Part shown: piece by piece, positions 1 to 6,401 of the stretch
How the letters are laid out: each line of letters starts with the position of its first letter
Position numbering within the stretch: the stretch's first letter is position 1
Origin: Chloroflexota bacterium
GTDB lineage: Bacteria; Chloroflexota; Dormibacteria; CF-121
Assembly: GCA_005880605.1 (NCBI GenBank)
Contig: VBIS01000132.1
Coordinates: forward strand, 1-7,421
Reading direction: 5' to 3'
Length of the DNA: 7,421 nt
Notes under the pieces: generated by a model
Seen by the model: only the letters and a program-made list of their open reading frames with translations
The model's database searches: none
What the model was told of the DNA's origin: nothing
Made by a program: the position numbers and the translations under genes

Positions 1-1
1 G

Positions 2-652
2 CCGCTCGCCGTGCTCTATGGCCTGTTCACCGCCAAACGCGGCGCTCAACTCGGCAGCCCGATCGTCAAGGTGTCGTTAGCTCTCACGCTCGGCATCGCA
101 TTGATCGCCATCCTTGGCTACACCGCGTCCGTGGCCAGGGACCGCGAACTGGGTGTTTTCCAGCGCCTCCGGGTCACGCCGGCTCCGACCTGGACCATCA
201 TGGTCAGCCGGTTGGCGGTCCAGATCCTCTCCATGCTCGCGATGACGGTAGTGGTTCTTGTCGCCGGTGCAGTCTTCGAGAAGGTCACACTGGATCCGGC
301 CGCCTACCTTCTGACGCTCGCGATGGTGATCGTGAGCTCGGCCGTCTTCCTCGGCGTGGGACAGGCTTTGGTCGGCCTCATCAAATCCGTGGATACCGTC
401 AACGCCGTGGGGCGGCTCAGCTTCCTGCCGCTTGTCGCGCTCGGCCTTTTCGGTCATTCTGACATCTTCGGAACGACGTTCGAGACCATTTCGCGATGGT
501 CACCCGGCGGGGCGGTGGCGACATTGCTGTCAGGCGCCATGAACCCGGCTGCCTGGGGCGCGGAAACCTGGTGGGCATTTCTGGCGAGCGTCGTTTATTC
601 AGTCGTCTTCGCTGGGGTTGGCATCCGTTGGTTTCAGTGGAGCACGCGCTAG
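2..652 (+). CDS. ABC-2 type transporter permease, C-terminal part (5' end outside window)
   Basis: This is the membrane subunit of an ABC exporter of the ABC-2/DrrB type, which moves a drug, lipid or polysaccharide-like substrate using a partner ATPase that would lie outside the window. The frame is open to the left edge (codons begin at base 2), so the GTG at 11 is probably internal and the gene is partial; whole family members are usually about 250-370 residues. Visible features are a hydrophobic helix (ALTLGIALIAILGYTAS), then the family-typical cytoplasmic segment RDRELGVFQRLRVTPAP, then helices around MLAMTVVVLVAGAV, LLTLAMVIVSSAVFLGVGQ and LSFLPLVALGLFG, and a last helix (ASVVYSVVFAGVGIRWF) close to the C-terminus. 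The RERG.xxRLRxTP-like segment before a membrane helix is the main reason for the call. The substrate cannot be deduced. The TAG stop overlaps the stop of the convergent recQ remnant. Confidence 0.85.
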   Translation, partial: PLAVLYGLFTAKRGAQLGSPIVKVSLALTLGIALIAILGYTASVARDRELGVFQRLRVTPAPTWTIMVSRLAVQILSMLAMTVVVLVAGAVFEKVTLDPAAYLLTLAMVIVSSAVFLGVGQALVGLIKSVDTVNAVGRLSFLPLVALGLFGHSDIFGTTFETISRWSPGGAVATLLSGAMNPAAWGAETWWAFLASVVYSVVFAGVGIRWFQWSTR

Positions 653-2545
653 ACCAAAGCTCCCTTCATGATCGCCAGCACTGCCGCCCCGTAGCGTTCC
701 AGCTTGGTGGGACCGACGCCGGAAACTGCAGCAAGGGCGCCCATCGACGTCGGTCGGGAGCGCGCGATCTCGGCCAGCGTCGTGTCGTGAAAGATCACGT
801 AGGGCGGGACCGTGGCCTGCCTGGCGGTATCGAGGCGCCACTGGCGGAGCGCGTCGAAGCGCACCGACGCGTCATCGGGTAGGTCGCCGGCCGTCAGACC
901 TCTCGACCTACCCCCTCCCTTCGGGGCTGGTCGAGGCGGGCCGACTTCGACCTCAACCGTCACCGACGGCCCTCCGGCTAGAAAAGCCAGACCGGTGCGC
1001 GCGACTGATAGGGTCGGCTTCTCGCCGTGCCCGCGCGTGACCAGGCCCAGCTCCACCAGCGTCGAGACCAGGTCTCGGATCCGCTCCACCTCCCAATCCT
1101 TCAGTGCCCCGAAAAAGGCGAGGTCCTTGACCCATGGCTTCGAGGTCGCCCACGCGTCGAGCTGTCCGCGCAGGATCAAGGCAACGCGCGCCGCGCCGAG
1201 GTGGCCCTTGAAGCGAGCGACGCAGGCGAGCGTCGATTCAACGTCCGCCGGTGCGACGGCGACTGTCTCAACGCTCCGCGGATCGAGACAGTTGTCGCAG
1301 GACCGACAGGTCCGCGGCACCCCCTCCTCGCCGAAATAGTCGGCGATCCGAGCGTGGCGACAGCCTCGCGAGCCGGCGTAGTCCATGACCTGAGTGACGC
1401 GCGCATAGGCATGCTCCTTGAGTTGGGCCTGCTCTTCGAAATCGACGGGCGCGCCCGTCAGCTTGCGGATGCCGCCGTCTGGCTCCACCACGCCGGCCCG
1501 CTCCAGCAAAGCAACGGCCGCGCGGATCGCGCCGGCATCGATCGCGGGCAGGCGCGCCTGCCAGTCGGAGATCCAACCGCTACCGGCGCGAAGCATCTCG
1601 CGGTAGACGGCGCGCACGGTGTCGCGATCGGGGTAGGCCTGCTCGATGAAGAAGTCCTGGAGCTGCCGATCCTGCGCGCTGTATAGAAGGATGCATTCCG
1701 AGGGCTGACCGTCGCGGCCTGCGCGGCCTGCCTGCTGGTAGTACTCTTCGAGGCTGCCCGGGAAGTCGTAGTGGATGACCTGGCGGATGTCGGGGAAGTC
1801 GACACCCATGCCGAACGCCGACGTGGCGACGATGACCTTGAGGCGGCCGGCGGCGAACTCCCTATATACATCCTGCCGCTCATCGCCATCTAGCGCGCCG
1901 TGGTATGGGGCGGTCGCGATGCCCGAGTTCGAGATGAGAGCCGAGAGTTCGGTCGCGGTCTTGCGGGCGCCGCAGTAAACCCGGGTTGCGCAGGCCCAGG
2001 CTGGCGATGATGTCGAGCCGTACTCGAGGCGTCGCGGTGGCCGTGAACGCACCGACCGGCGGCCTGCCGCACGCCGCGATGGCGTCACCCAGGCGGCGGT
2101 ACTCGGGTCGAAAGTCATGTCCCCAACTCGAGATGCAGTGCGCCTCGTCGACGACGAGGCGCGAAACCCTCAGTCTCCCGAGCGCATCGAGAAAGCCTCC
2201 CGCGCCGATCCGCTCCGGCGCCAGGTACAGGAAGCGCAGCTCGCCAGCTGACGCCCGGATCATCGCCTCACGCCGTTCTTCGGCCGTCATCTGGCTGTGG
2301 ACGCAGGCCGAGGGGATGCCCAGCTGGGTCAGCCGTGCCACCTGGTCGACCATCAGGGCGATCAGCGGCGAAACCACGATCGTCAGATCACCCGCGACGA
2401 TGCCGGGCACCCAGTAGGCGATGCTCTTTCCCGACCCGGTCGGGGCCACGAACAGGACGTCGGCACCGGACTCGGCCGCGGCAACAACTTCCCCTTGCCC
2501 CGGTCGGAAGTCGGGCAGGCCGAAGACTTCCCGGAGGACCGTAAT
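649..2545 (-). pseudogene. recQ: RecQ-family ATP-dependent DNA helicase, broken by an internal deletion and frameshift
   Basis: RecQ is a 3'-to-5' DNA helicase used in recombination and replication-fork repair. The N-terminal part is read in one frame down to base 1982: FGLPDFRPGQ (motif 0, about 2524-2495), APTGSGKS (Walker A, about 2446-2423), VVSPLIALMVDQ (Ia), DEAHC plus SSWGHDFRPEY (motif II and aromatic loop, from 2149), TATATP (III), ending LGLRNP. From base 1980 homology resumes one base out of frame at VYCGARKT (IV). It continues through TSAFGMGVDFPD (V), QAGRAGRDG (VI, 1734-1708), the four zinc cysteines (codons starting at 1362, 1308, 1299 and 1290), the winged-helix region and an HRDC domain (about 861-665) ending at TAG 651-649. 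The FDRPN segment and the start of the second RecA lobe, about 38-40 residues in Escherichia coli RecQ, are absent. Upstream of motif 0 the frame has no ATG, GTG or TTG. The end at 2545 is the ATT nearest the expected N-terminus and is arbitrary. The remaining motifs look undamaged, which suggests a recent loss or an assembly fault. Confidence 0.85.
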
Positions 2546-2586
2546 TGCCGCAGCCGACGGCTCCGTAGCTGGCTCTATTGAGGAAC

Positions 2587-2611
2587 GCGGGCCGGCAGAT
2601 TGCCGGCCCGC
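2587..2611 (-). terminator. GC-rich hairpin between the VOC gene and recQ, likely terminator
   Basis: A perfect 11-bp inverted repeat (GCGGGCCGGCA at 2587-2597, its exact complement at 2601-2611) has a 3-base loop. It starts 14 bases past the TAG of the VOC gene. No T-run follows on the minus strand, so it would be a U-tract-less hairpin of the kind often proposed in high-GC bacteria. The position just past a stop and before the recQ remnant supports transcription termination; a role as a transcript-end stabiliser is the alternative. Confidence 0.6.
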
Positions 2612-2625
2612 ATCCGTGAGTTCGA

Positions 2626-3405
2626 CTAGCGCGGCGCCATCTTGAGCAGCCCGAACGAGGCGCCCTGCGGGTCGGTGACGATGGCGAAGCGGCCGCCGGG
2701 GAAGTCCATCGGCGATACCAGCTCGCGTGCGCCGGCCTGGGTTGCCGCCTTGAACGACTTGTCGACGTCGTTGACCGCGAAGTACACCAGCCAGTAGCTC
2801 GGCACCTGGGCCGGAACCATCGGCTGCATTTCCTGGCCGCCGGCGACGCTCTCACCACCGAGCTGGAACTCCGTGTACGGCGGTTGATCCGGACCCATCG
2901 ATTGCGTCTTTGGGCTCCAGCCAAACACCTTCTGGTAGAAGGGGATCGCCTTCTCGACGCCCCGTGCGCTGAGCTCGGCCCATCCGAACGTGTTGGGATC
3001 GCCCACCGGCATCTGACTGTTCATCGCGCCACCCTGCCAGGCCGAGATGACCGCGCCACTGGGATCCTGGAAGGCCGCCATCCGGCCCTGGTCTCCCACG
3101 TCGAACGGCGGCGCAACGACCTTTCCACCCGCGGCCTCTACCTTCTTGGCCAGGGCGTCGATATCATCGGTGGCGATATAGACGGACCACGCGGTCGGCG
3201 CGTCCGGTGACATCTTGGGACCGATTCCGGCGACCCGCTTGCCACCAACCTCCGCCATCCCATAGCCGCCGTACTGCGGATCCGGATCGACCTCGATCTT
3301 CCAGCCAAACACCTTCGAGTAGAACTCCCGCGCCGCGGGCGCATCGGTGGTCGACAGATCGACCCACGTTGGCTTGTTTGCGATTGCAGTCTTCGTTTCT
3401 GCCAT
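2626..3405 (-). CDS. VOC family protein with two tandem glyoxalase/dioxygenase-like domains
   Basis: This is a 259-residue protein of two vicinal-oxygen-chelate modules, about residues 11-123 and 138-257. Each starts with the pattern (P/F)xW-(V/A)-(D/E)-L followed by an FYxKVFGW helix-strand block (residues 28-35 and 156-163) and ends in a (D)PxGAxx strand (114-119 and 245-250). The architecture and the opening PTWVDLSTTD resemble the two-domain family that includes mycobacterial Rv0577/CFP30B; this is from memory, not a search. Canonical glyoxalase I metal ligands are not obvious: the first strand of domain 1 carries D16 and its last strand ends in W123, so metal-dependent glyoxalase activity should not be assumed. 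The start is well supported by AAGGAGG at 3418-3412, six bases before the ATG. The gene is 179 bp from the operon upstream and is followed by a hairpin, so it is probably transcribed alone. The substrate is unknown. Confidence 0.88.
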   Translation of the reverse strand: MAETKTAIANKPTWVDLSTTDAPAAREFYSKVFGWKIEVDPDPQYGGYGMAEVGGKRVAGIGPKMSPDAPTAWSVYIATDDIDALAKKVEAAGGKVVAPPFDVGDQGRMAAFQDPSGAVISAWQGGAMNSQMPVGDPNTFGWAELSARGVEKAIPFYQKVFGWSPKTQSMGPDQPPYTEFQLGGESVAGGQEMQPMVPAQVPSYWLVYFAVNDVDKSFKAATQAGARELVSPMDFPGGRFAIVTDPQGASFGLLKMAPR

Positions 3406-3584
3406 ATCCCGCCTCCTTATCTTGAACCGACCAACTTGACATCAGCTCCGGGGATAGACCCCAGCCGGTCAGACCCCATTTTGCACTTCCTTCGCATTCG
3501 TCGTCGATCGGCAACGAGAAGTTAACGAGTGGTGGAAGTCGACGTCACGTGATGTGAACTCGATCTCTGTAACCCTTGTCGTGG
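3406..3584. other. Intergenic region upstream of the VOC gene
   Basis: This is a 179-bp gap without a credible gene. It should hold the promoter of the VOC gene, but I see no convincing -35/-10 pair. Visible elements are the direct repeat AGACCCC at 3456-3462 and 3471-3477 (15-base period) and the 8-bp palindrome TCACGTGA at 3545-3552. Either could be a regulator site; neither is supported beyond its symmetry or repetition. Confidence 0.4.
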
Positions 3585-3609
3585 CTACGCAGGAGGTATT
3601 CCGACAAGG
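3574..3609 (-). terminator. Inverted repeat around the SDR stop codon, weak terminator candidate
   Basis: CCTTGTCG (3574-3581) and CGACAAGG (3602-3609) are perfect 8-bp complements separated by 20 bases, and they flank the TAG stop (3587-3585) at the end of the three-gene operon. The position suits an operon-end hairpin. The long loop and the lack of a T-run afterwards make this weak, and it may be chance. Confidence 0.25.
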
Positions 3610-4451
3610 TCCGCGCTGACCTGCCAGAGCCTGGCGGCCCTGTCGGCGTCGGAGGCAAGCTTATTAGCGGGCTTCGATTTGCGGTTCACGAAGAACTGGC
3701 CGGTGACCCCATCCACGTCGGGAGAAGAGGCCAGATAGATCGGCGTTTGCGCACCCTGCGCAGGTGTCTTTAGCAATGGGCGGGCCACACCGCTTATCAC
3801 GCTTAAGAACCAGGCCTGATCTTCCGCGCCAAAGTTAGTTCGCACGACGCCGGGGTGCAGCGAGTTGGCCGTAACGCCGGTGCCTGCGAGGCGGCGGGCC
3901 AGCTCATTGGTGAACATGATGTTGGCGAGCTTGGACTGGTTGTAGGCGCGCTGTCCGGAGTAGTGGCGCGCGCTCTGCAGGTCGTCGAAGTCGACCCGCC
4001 CCATCGACTGCGCGCCGGAGGAGATGGTGACGACCCGCGCCGGTGCGCTGGCCTTGAGCCGATCCAGAAGCAGGTTGGTGAGTAAGAACGGGGCCAGGTG
4101 GTTGAGGGCGAAGGTGAGCTCCAGGCCGTCGGCGGTCGCATGCCGGTGTGCCCAGAACCCGCCGACGTTGTTGACGAGTACGTCCAGCCGGGGGTAGACC
4201 TCGAGGACGGCGACCGCGAGCCGACGCACCTCGGCCTGCGAGCTCATGTCGGCAGCAAACGCGTCGACGGCCTGGTTTGCCGACGCGGCACGAATGTCAG
4301 CCGCGGCCGATTCGGCGCGTGCGAGGTCCCGACCCGTGATGCCCACCCGGGCGCCGAGGGTGGCAAGCCCGGTCGCAGTGGCCTTGCCGATTCCCCCGGT
4401 GCCGCCGGTGATCAAGACGACCCTGCCGGCCATAGGGAGTGGGCCGACCAT
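3585..4451 (-). CDS. Short-chain dehydrogenase/reductase (classical SDR, retinol-dehydrogenase-like)
   Basis: This is an NAD(P)(H)-dependent oxidoreductase acting on an unknown carbonyl or alcohol, 288 residues from the chosen ATG. In that numbering it shows the cofactor-binding TGGTGGIG (15-22), the structural NNVG motif (94-97), the active-site Asn in ALNH (117), serines in TISSG (144-145), and the catalytic YxxxK of YNQSK (Tyr170, Lys174), followed by HPGVVRT. The DDLQSARHYSGQRAYNQSKLAN region resembles the retinol-dehydrogenase/WWOX-like branch, which often prefers NADP(H). A longer reading from GTG at 4460 adds three residues, but GAGGTG at 4463-4458 lies six bases before the ATG at 4451 and would be inside that longer version, so I prefer 4451. 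It is the last gene of the MDR-DUF4386-SDR operon, beginning 23 bases after the stop of the DUF4386 gene. All catalytic residues are present, so it should be active. Confidence 0.9.
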   Translation of the reverse strand: MVGPLPMAGRVVLITGGTGGIGKATATGLATLGARVGITGRDLARAESAAADIRAASANQAVDAFAADMSSQAEVRRLAVAVLEVYPRLDVLVNNVGGFWAHRHATADGLELTFALNHLAPFLLTNLLLDRLKASAPARVVTISSGAQSMGRVDFDDLQSARHYSGQRAYNQSKLANIMFTNELARRLAGTGVTANSLHPGVVRTNFGAEDQAWFLSVISGVARPLLKTPAQGAQTPIYLASSPDVDGVTGQFFVNRKSKPANKLASDADRAARLWQVSADLVGIPPA

Positions 4452-4457
4452 GGTCCG

Positions 4458-4463
4458 CACCTC
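4458..4463 (-). promoter_or_regulatory. Ribosome binding site deciding the SDR start
   Basis: GAGGTG on the minus strand, six bases upstream of the ATG at 4451-4449. It overlaps the alternative GTG at 4460 and so argues against that start. Confidence 0.7.
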
Positions 4464-4474
4464 AGTTACGAGGT

Positions 4475-5227
4475 TTAAGCATTGATGGGCTGGCCTCGGT
4501 AGGCCTCGGGCTGGAAACCCTTGAAGAAGAGCCAGAATGGGAGCACCAGCTCAAAGAAGAAACCGGGGACGGTGAGGTAGAGGCCGATGTGGATCGCGAA
4601 GATCTCGGCGATGGTGCCCGCCACCAGAATCGGGTAGCCGATCAATCCGGAAATCGCTAGCCACCGGGGAATGAGTTGGGTCCGGAACAGCAGCAGGCAG
4701 AGGAATACGGCCCCAACTCCCAGCGTCATCTCGCCCATCTGGTAGGCGGTGGCGTTCGTCTGGACCAGAATTGACCCGAGGGTTTGCGCCCCTACCTCAC
4801 CAGCATGGCGGGCCAGGGGAACGATCATTAGGAGAGCGAGCACCCCGACGCTCAGCAGCACGACCTCAACAATCATCGTGGCCAGGTAGGCGAGCGCAGT
4901 TCTCTTGCTGTGTTTCTCCAGGATGGGGAAGAACAGAACGCCCTTAGCCAGATCCACCCCGGTGTTCAGAAACATCAGGAAGGCGCCAATGACCAGCATG
5001 GTCTGACTTCCGGCAATCGTCGAGAGAAAGTTAGGGCCGCCGACCAGGGAAGTCGCAAGCCCGGAGCCCACTCCGTAGAAGAGGAATCCGGCCAGAAACA
5101 GCGCTCCGATTAGCCTCGAATAGGTCATCCGAGACCCCGCCAAATCACCGCGCGTCGCTTTCGCCCCAGTTGGGGTCTGCAAGGTCGCGAGCCCGTGGCC
5201 ATTCGTAGTGGGTTTGGTATCGATCAT
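4475..5227 (-). CDS. DUF4386 domain-containing integral membrane protein
   Basis: This is a 250-residue membrane protein of unknown function. After a polar N-terminus of about 35 residues there are six hydrophobic segments at roughly 38-60, 75-90, 112-137, 163-181, 188-210 and 217-236, ending in a short charged tail. The signature is that of DUF4386: an early L.GxLFLxGxLxYxxG helix, an FLNTGVDLAKGVLFFPILEKHSK block (88-108) joining helices two and three, a late IPRWLAISGLIGYPILVAG and a C-terminal PGFFFELVLPFWLFFKGF. No catalytic or cofactor motif is visible. The frame is open upstream for another 84 codons, but those overlap the preceding gene and look non-coding. The ATG at 5227 is preferred because it overlaps the TGA of the MDR gene (ATGA) and has GCGGAG at 5240-5235, seven bases upstream. 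Overlap with one oxidoreductase and a 23-base gap to another suggest co-expression and perhaps membrane support for their reactions; that role is inference. Confidence 0.85.
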   Translation of the reverse strand: MIDTKPTTNGHGLATLQTPTGAKATRGDLAGSRMTYSRLIGALFLAGFLFYGVGSGLATSLVGGPNFLSTIAGSQTMLVIGAFLMFLNTGVDLAKGVLFFPILEKHSKRTALAYLATMIVEVVLLSVGVLALLMIVPLARHAGEVGAQTLGSILVQTNATAYQMGEMTLGVGAVFLCLLLFRTQLIPRWLAISGLIGYPILVAGTIAEIFAIHIGLYLTVPGFFFELVLPFWLFFKGFQPEAYRGQPINA

Positions 5228-6270
5228 GATGTGACTCCGCTGATTGACACGACAACTTTGCCGCGAGCGTGGCCCTTGCCGACGTAGCGAACGGCATCGG
5301 CGGCCTCGCTCAGCAAGTACGTTCGGTCGATTACCGGTGCAATCTTGCCAGCCTCGAGGAACTTCGCCAGCGCAACCAGGTTCTCCTGCTTCGACGAGGC
5401 GATGAACGTGCGCACGCTCTGGCTTCCGAACGCAAACGACACCTTCGCCGCGATAAGGCGACCTCCGCTCGCGAACCACCGATGCTCGAAGCCCCCGCCG
5501 TTCGGCACGAGCGTTCCCTTGGGGGCGAGCACGCGCCGTAGGTCGGCCAATGAGCGGTTCGCGACGTTGTCGAGAATGAAGTCGTAACGCTGCCCCGTCC
5601 GCGTGAAGTCTACTTTGGTGTAATCGATGACTTCGTCTGCGCCGATCGATCGCACCATGTCCACGTTTCTCGTGCTGGTCACGCCGGTCACCTCCGCTCC
5701 GAGCGACTTCGCGATCTGCACCGCGAAGGTCCCGATGCCTCCCGAGGCGCCGTTGACCAGGACTTTCTGCCCAGCTTGGACCTTGCCGTGATCGCGAACC
5801 GCCAGGAGGGCGACGGTCCCGGCCATGGGAACGGCCGCAGCCTGCTCGAACGTCAGCTTGGCCGGCTTGAGTACCAGCGCGTCTTCCGCGACAGACGCGT
5901 ACTCCGCAAAGGCGCCGCCGAGACGCCCGCTCCAGCCGAAGACCTGGTCACCTGGCCGAAACCGCGTCACGCCCGCGCCGACGGCCTCAACCTCCCCCGC
6001 CACATCGGTGCCTCGAACCGGATTCTTTGGCTTGCCCATCCCGTACAACGGCCGAGCGATATACGGCAGGCCGCCTACGATCGCCCAGTCGGCCGGGTTG
6101 ACGCCGGCTGCCCGAACTCGAACGAGCACCTCGCCCTCCCCGATCTCCGGCTTGGCGATGTCCCGGAGCTCGAGGACCTCGGAGGTGCCGTACTGGTTTT
6201 GAACGATAGCCTTCATCGTCGCCAGCTGTACGCTGGTCGTCTCACGGGCGCGCGTCTTCGTCGTAATCAT
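5224..6270 (-). CDS. MDR-superfamily NAD(P)-dependent oxidoreductase (quinone-oxidoreductase-like, zinc-free)
   Basis: This is a 348-residue medium-chain dehydrogenase/reductase. The GroES-like N-terminal domain begins MKAIVQNQYGTSEVLEL (from 19) and contains RAAGVNPADW (53-62), GTDVAGEVEAVG (87-98) and RFRPGDQVFG (103-112). The Rossmann domain has NGASGGIGTFAVQIAK (173-188), then GADEVIDY (210-217) and LDNV (233-236). The catalytic-zinc Cys/His pair of alcohol dehydrogenases is missing: NPADW stands where zinc ADHs have a cysteine. This places it with quinone oxidoreductase/enoyl-reductase-like enzymes that reduce quinones or reactive enones. The frame extends to 6339, but the ATG at 6270 is preferred: AAGGAAGG (6286-6279) lies eight bases upstream, and the extension would run through the operator sites. 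A later Met at 6216 starts exactly at the domain but lacks a good ribosome site. It is the first gene of the operon and is divergent from tetR. Confidence 0.9.
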   Translation of the reverse strand: MITTKTRARETTSVQLATMKAIVQNQYGTSEVLELRDIAKPEIGEGEVLVRVRAAGVNPADWAIVGGLPYIARPLYGMGKPKNPVRGTDVAGEVEAVGAGVTRFRPGDQVFGWSGRLGGAFAEYASVAEDALVLKPAKLTFEQAAAVPMAGTVALLAVRDHGKVQAGQKVLVNGASGGIGTFAVQIAKSLGAEVTGVTSTRNVDMVRSIGADEVIDYTKVDFTRTGQRYDFILDNVANRSLADLRRVLAPKGTLVPNGGGFEHRWFASGGRLIAAKVSFAFGSQSVRTFIASSKQENLVALAKFLEAGKIAPVIDRTYLLSEAADAVRYVGKGHARGKVVVSISGVTS

Positions 6271-6278
6271 GGTTGCCA

Positions 6279-6286
6279 CCTTCCTT
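6279..6286 (-). promoter_or_regulatory. Ribosome binding site deciding the MDR oxidoreductase start
   Basis: AAGGAAGG on the minus strand, eight bases before the ATG at 6270. It supports this start over the upstream in-frame start at 6339. Confidence 0.65.
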
Positions 6287-6304
6287 GCGGGATTAGGTCC
6301 CGCA

Positions 6305-6317
6305 CTTACACCGTAAA
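6305..6317. promoter_or_regulatory. Candidate TetR operator, copy 1
   Basis: CTTACACCGTAAA is a near-perfect palindrome (CTTAC-N3-GTAAG type, one arm base off). Its reverse complement matches copy 3 at 6363-6375 in 11 of 13 bases. It lies just upstream of the MDR oxidoreductase ribosome site, in the region expected for that operon's promoter or leader. Confidence 0.65.
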
Positions 6318-6338
6318 CTTGAGGACGTAAGCTTAGCA

Positions 6339-6351
6339 CATACAGCGTAAG
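6339..6351. promoter_or_regulatory. Candidate TetR operator, copy 2
   Basis: CATACAGCGTAAG; its reverse complement matches the copy at 6363-6375 in 12 of 13 bases. It sits in the middle of the divergent intergenic region, 34 bases centre to centre from copy 1 and 24 from copy 3. A lone CGTAAG half-site also occurs at 6326-6331. Confidence 0.65.
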
Positions 6352-6362
6352 CCTGCAGGGGA

Positions 6363-6375
6363 CTTACGGTGTATG
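6363..6375. promoter_or_regulatory. Candidate TetR operator, copy 3
   Basis: CTTACGGTGTATG, palindromic with one arm mismatch, 26 bases before the tetR ATG. Its placement would let the repressor control its own gene. A TATGCT at 6372-6377 overlaps it and could be a -10 element, but no clear -35 is visible. Confidence 0.65.
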
Positions 6376-6401
6376 CTGTTGATCGGGTGTGGTGAAGACA
6401 A

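Noticed and set aside
496..882. Plus-strand 128-codon frame spanning the permease-recQ convergence
   Set aside because: It covers the ends of two recognisable genes, has no recognisable domain and shows shadow-like composition.
1980..2118. N-terminal 46 residues of the long minus-strand frame that ends at 649
   Set aside because: This stretch overlaps recQ helicase motif III in the other frame and has no RecQ-like sequence; it is a shadow. Real homology in this frame starts at 1980.
2388..2924. 178-residue Arg/Ser-rich minus-strand frame across the VOC-recQ junction
   Set aside because: Its composition is that of an out-of-frame shadow in GC-rich DNA, and it overlaps two recognisable genes read in other frames.
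5228..5479. 84-codon N-terminal extension of the DUF4386 frame
   Set aside because: It lies entirely over the C-terminal part of the MDR gene, is Arg-rich and polar, and the ATGA overlap with a good ribosome site supports the start at 5227.
6271..6339. Upstream start at 6339 for the MDR oxidoreductase
   Set aside because: The extra 23 residues have no family counterpart, and the extension would cover operator copy 1 and the ribosome site before 6270.
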